Assembly (NCBI RefSeq): GCF_000381925.1
Contig: NZ_KB907310.1
Span: 124,001-188,000, forward strand
From: Nocardia sp. BMG111209
GTDB lineage: Bacteria > Actinomycetota > Actinomycetes > Mycobacteriales > Mycobacteriaceae
Length of the DNA: 64,000 nt
Direction of reading: 5' to 3'
In this document: positions 62,295 through 64,000 of the stretch, piece after piece
How positions within the stretch are numbered: position 1 is the stretch's first letter
Layout of the letters: each line of letters starts with the position of its first letter
The notes under the pieces: generated by a model
Database searches by the model: none
What the model saw: the letters and a program-made list of their open reading frames with translations, nothing else
Told to the model about the DNA's origin: nothing
Translations under genes and position numbers: made by a program

Positions 62295-62764
62295 CGATGC
62301 GCCTGCCGACCAAGAACATGGTCATCGCCGCCTGCTGCGGCAACGCCGACCTCGCCCATCCGATCCTCCCCGCGATCGCCCGGTTGTCCGCCCTGCATCG
62401 CGACCGGCTCGCCGCCGACCCGGTCGATCTGCGCGGAATAGACTGCGCCCGAGGCACTCTGGTGCGCGAGATCGATCACTGGGTGGCGCTGGAACACCGC
62501 CAGCGCCCCGCCGCGTACCTGCACACCGAATCCCTGGGTTCCGTCGTGGACCGGATGACCCGGACCCACGCCTGGGCCTGCCAGCTCCTGTTGTCCGCCA
62601 GCGGCGCCGACCTGTCGGTCCACTCGGCCTGGACCGTCCTGGCCGAACTCACCGACGCCTACCAGGATCTGGTGACCGAGGTCGAATGCGGCCGCCGCCG
62701 CCTCCCGCTCACCCAGCCCTGGGAGATCATCGCCGCCGACAGCACCCGATCGGGATGCTGGTAG
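62291..62764 (+). CDS. DUF4254-like protein
   Basis: 157 residues. MRLPTKNMVIAACCGNADLAHPILPAIARLSALHRDRL, LVREIDHWVALEHRQRP and LHTESLGSVVDRMTRTHAW match what I recall of DUF4254, a helical family. The GTG overlaps the upstream stop; an ATG at 62297 is an alternative. Function unknown. It pairs with the resolvase-like protein. Confidence 0.75.
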   Translation: MTMRLPTKNMVIAACCGNADLAHPILPAIARLSALHRDRLAADPVDLRGIDCARGTLVREIDHWVALEHRQRPAAYLHTESLGSVVDRMTRTHAWACQLLLSASGADLSVHSAWTVLAELTDAYQDLVTEVECGRRRLPLTQPWEIIAADSTRSGCW

Positions 62765-62853
62765 CCCGGCCGGGCGAGACCGTGCCGGTGCGGCGATCCG
62801 AGCCGGCCCGGTGGGTCTGGCGGAACCGGTGGCGGAGTTGGAACACTCGTGCG

Positions 62854-64000
62854 GTGCGGGTGAGTGTGCTGGGACCGGTGCGGGTCGACGATGCGGACGG
62901 GACGCCGCTGGTCATCGGTGGTGACCGGGTGCGAATGCTGTTGGCGCGGTTGGCGTTGGCGGGTGGGCGGCCGGTGCCGCCGGAGGCGCTGATCGACGGG
63001 CTGTGGGGTGAGCACCCGCCGGCCGCCGCGGCCGGGGCGTTGCAGGCGCTGGTGTCCCGGCTGCGGCGGGCGCTGCGCGCGGCGGGCGCGGTCGAACTCG
63101 TGGCCGGGGGTTATCGGCTGGCGGAGGTCGAGGTCGACGCGGATCGGTTCGAGGAGCTGGTGCGGCAGGGGCGGCGGGAGCTGGCCGGCGAACGGGCCGC
63201 ACCCGCGGCGGCCACGTTCGGGCGAGCGCTCGGGTTGTGGCGCGGTCCGGCGCTGGGAGATGTGCTGGACGCCCCCTTCGCCCGTGCGGCCGCGATCCGG
63301 CTCGAGGAGCTGCGAACGGCGGCCGAGGAGGATCGTCTCGACGCCGAATTACGGCTCGGGCGACATGCCGAGATCCTGCCCGCGCTGGAGACGGCGGCGG
63401 CCGCGCGGCCGCTGAGCGAACGGCTTGCCGCGCTGCGGATCCGGGCGCTGGCGGCGATCGGGCGGCAGGCCGACGCCTTGGCCGCCTTCGACGAGATCCG
63501 CGCGCGGCTCGACGACGAGTTGGGGATCGACCCGTCGCCGGGACTGCGCGAGGCCCACCTGGCGGTGCTGCGCGGTGAGGTGCGGCGGCCGGCACCATCG
63601 CCGGAACCGATTGCGGCCCTTCCCGTTCCGCTCACCCCGTTCATCGGGCGGGAGCGGGAACTGCGCGAGGTGCAACGACTGTGCGCCACATCGCGACTGG
63701 TCACCGTCGTGGGCCCCGGCGGCGCCGGCAAGACCCGGCTGGCGCTACAGGCCGCGACGAGTATGCCGGAGGTCCGGGTGCACTTCGTATCGCTGGCCGA
63801 ATCCGGCGCGCCGGATCCGCTGGCCGACGCGATCGCCGGTGCGCTGGCCGCCGGATCGCCGCCGGATCGGCTGCTCGGCCTGCTGGATGTCGGTGCGGCG
63901 CTGCTGATCCTGGACAACTGCGAACATGTCCTCGACGCCGTCGCGGCACCGGCCGCCCGGCTGCTCGAGCGGCTGCCGCAGCTGACGATCCTGGCCACCA
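62854..64000 (+). CDS. AfsR/SARP-type regulator, N-terminal part (runs off window)
   Basis: At least 382 residues, open at the window edge. An OmpR-like winged helix (VSVLGPVRVDDADGTPLVIG; LIDGLWGEHPPAAAAGALQALVSRLRRAL) is followed by the bacterial transcriptional activator domain (to about 250) and an ATPase with Walker A VVGPGGAGKTRLALQAA and LLILDNCEHVLDAV. It is the same architecture as the protein at 39086-42607, in a shorter form without the disordered N-terminus. Target unknown. Confidence 0.9.
   Translation, partial: MRVSVLGPVRVDDADGTPLVIGGDRVRMLLARLALAGGRPVPPEALIDGLWGEHPPAAAAGALQALVSRLRRALRAAGAVELVAGGYRLAEVEVDADRFEELVRQGRRELAGERAAPAAATFGRALGLWRGPALGDVLDAPFARAAAIRLEELRTAAEEDRLDAELRLGRHAEILPALETAAAARPLSERLAALRIRALAAIGRQADALAAFDEIRARLDDELGIDPSPGLREAHLAVLRGEVRRPAPSPEPIAALPVPLTPFIGRERELREVQRLCATSRLVTVVGPGGAGKTRLALQAATSMPEVRVHFVSLAESGAPDPLADAIAGALAAGSPPDRLLGLLDVGAALLILDNCEHVLDAVAAPAARLLERLPQLTILAT

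Overview
The window is high-GC actinobacterial DNA, most likely a Nocardia or close relative. The evidence is: near-universal G/C at third codon positions; many GTG starts and ATGA/GTGA stop-start overlaps; a rex-hemACD operon; a menaquinone pathway; an antigen-85-like mycolyltransferase; a conservon; an XRE/DUF397 pair; and a gene order (hemA-C-D-B-L, ccs genes, menA, menE-pitA-menB, menD-menG) that I recall as parallel to the Mycobacterium tuberculosis Rv0509-Rv0558 region. No database search was run. No rRNA, tRNA, insertion sequence, phage or CRISPR array was seen.

Layout. 1-17 kb is the haem and cytochrome c maturation block: the end of a glutaredoxin-like gene, rex with a Rex operator upstream, hemA, a 23-codon relay ORF, hemC and hemD, all coupled by overlaps; then hemB, small membrane proteins, hemL, a phosphatase-like protein, a ResA-like thioredoxin, an unrecognised proline-rich repeat protein, ccdA, resB and ccsA. 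A long, apparently gene-poor stretch follows (17.1-18.6 kb).

18.6-37.9 kb looks accessory. It holds a 36-codon ORF before a hemerythrin-like gene; a four-gene conservon (cvnA-D) running into a KAS III-like gene and a HisC-like aminotransferase; convergent to these a ThDP enzyme, an SRPBCC protein and a 33-codon ORF with an exceptionally strong ribosome binding site; then LysR/DapA-like and LysR/SDR divergent pairs, a 26-bp minisatellite, bldC, a Cds1-like cysteine desulfhydrase, and a compact HTH plus Clp-N-domain pair with two operators over an apparently leaderless promoter.

38-55 kb is the menaquinone region (menA, menE, menB, menD, menG) interleaved with a large AfsR/SARP-type regulator, a DrrAB-type ABC exporter, pitA, a hot-dog thioesterase divergent from menB, and a mycolyltransferase-like secreted protein. 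55-60 kb carries a very large fused assimilatory nitrate reductase with a CysJ-like reductase half, and a DoxX protein. 60-64 kb carries an XRE/DUF397 pair, a recombinase-like/DUF4254-like pair, and the start of a second AfsR/SARP-type regulator that runs off the window.

How it fits together: haem, cytochrome c assembly and menaquinone supply the respiratory chain, and Rex couples at least the haem operon to the NADH/NAD+ state. The most promising undescribed material is the 23.8-29.4 kb peptide/ThDP/SRPBCC/KAS III/aminotransferase locus and the HTH-ClpN module at 36.6-37.5 kb.
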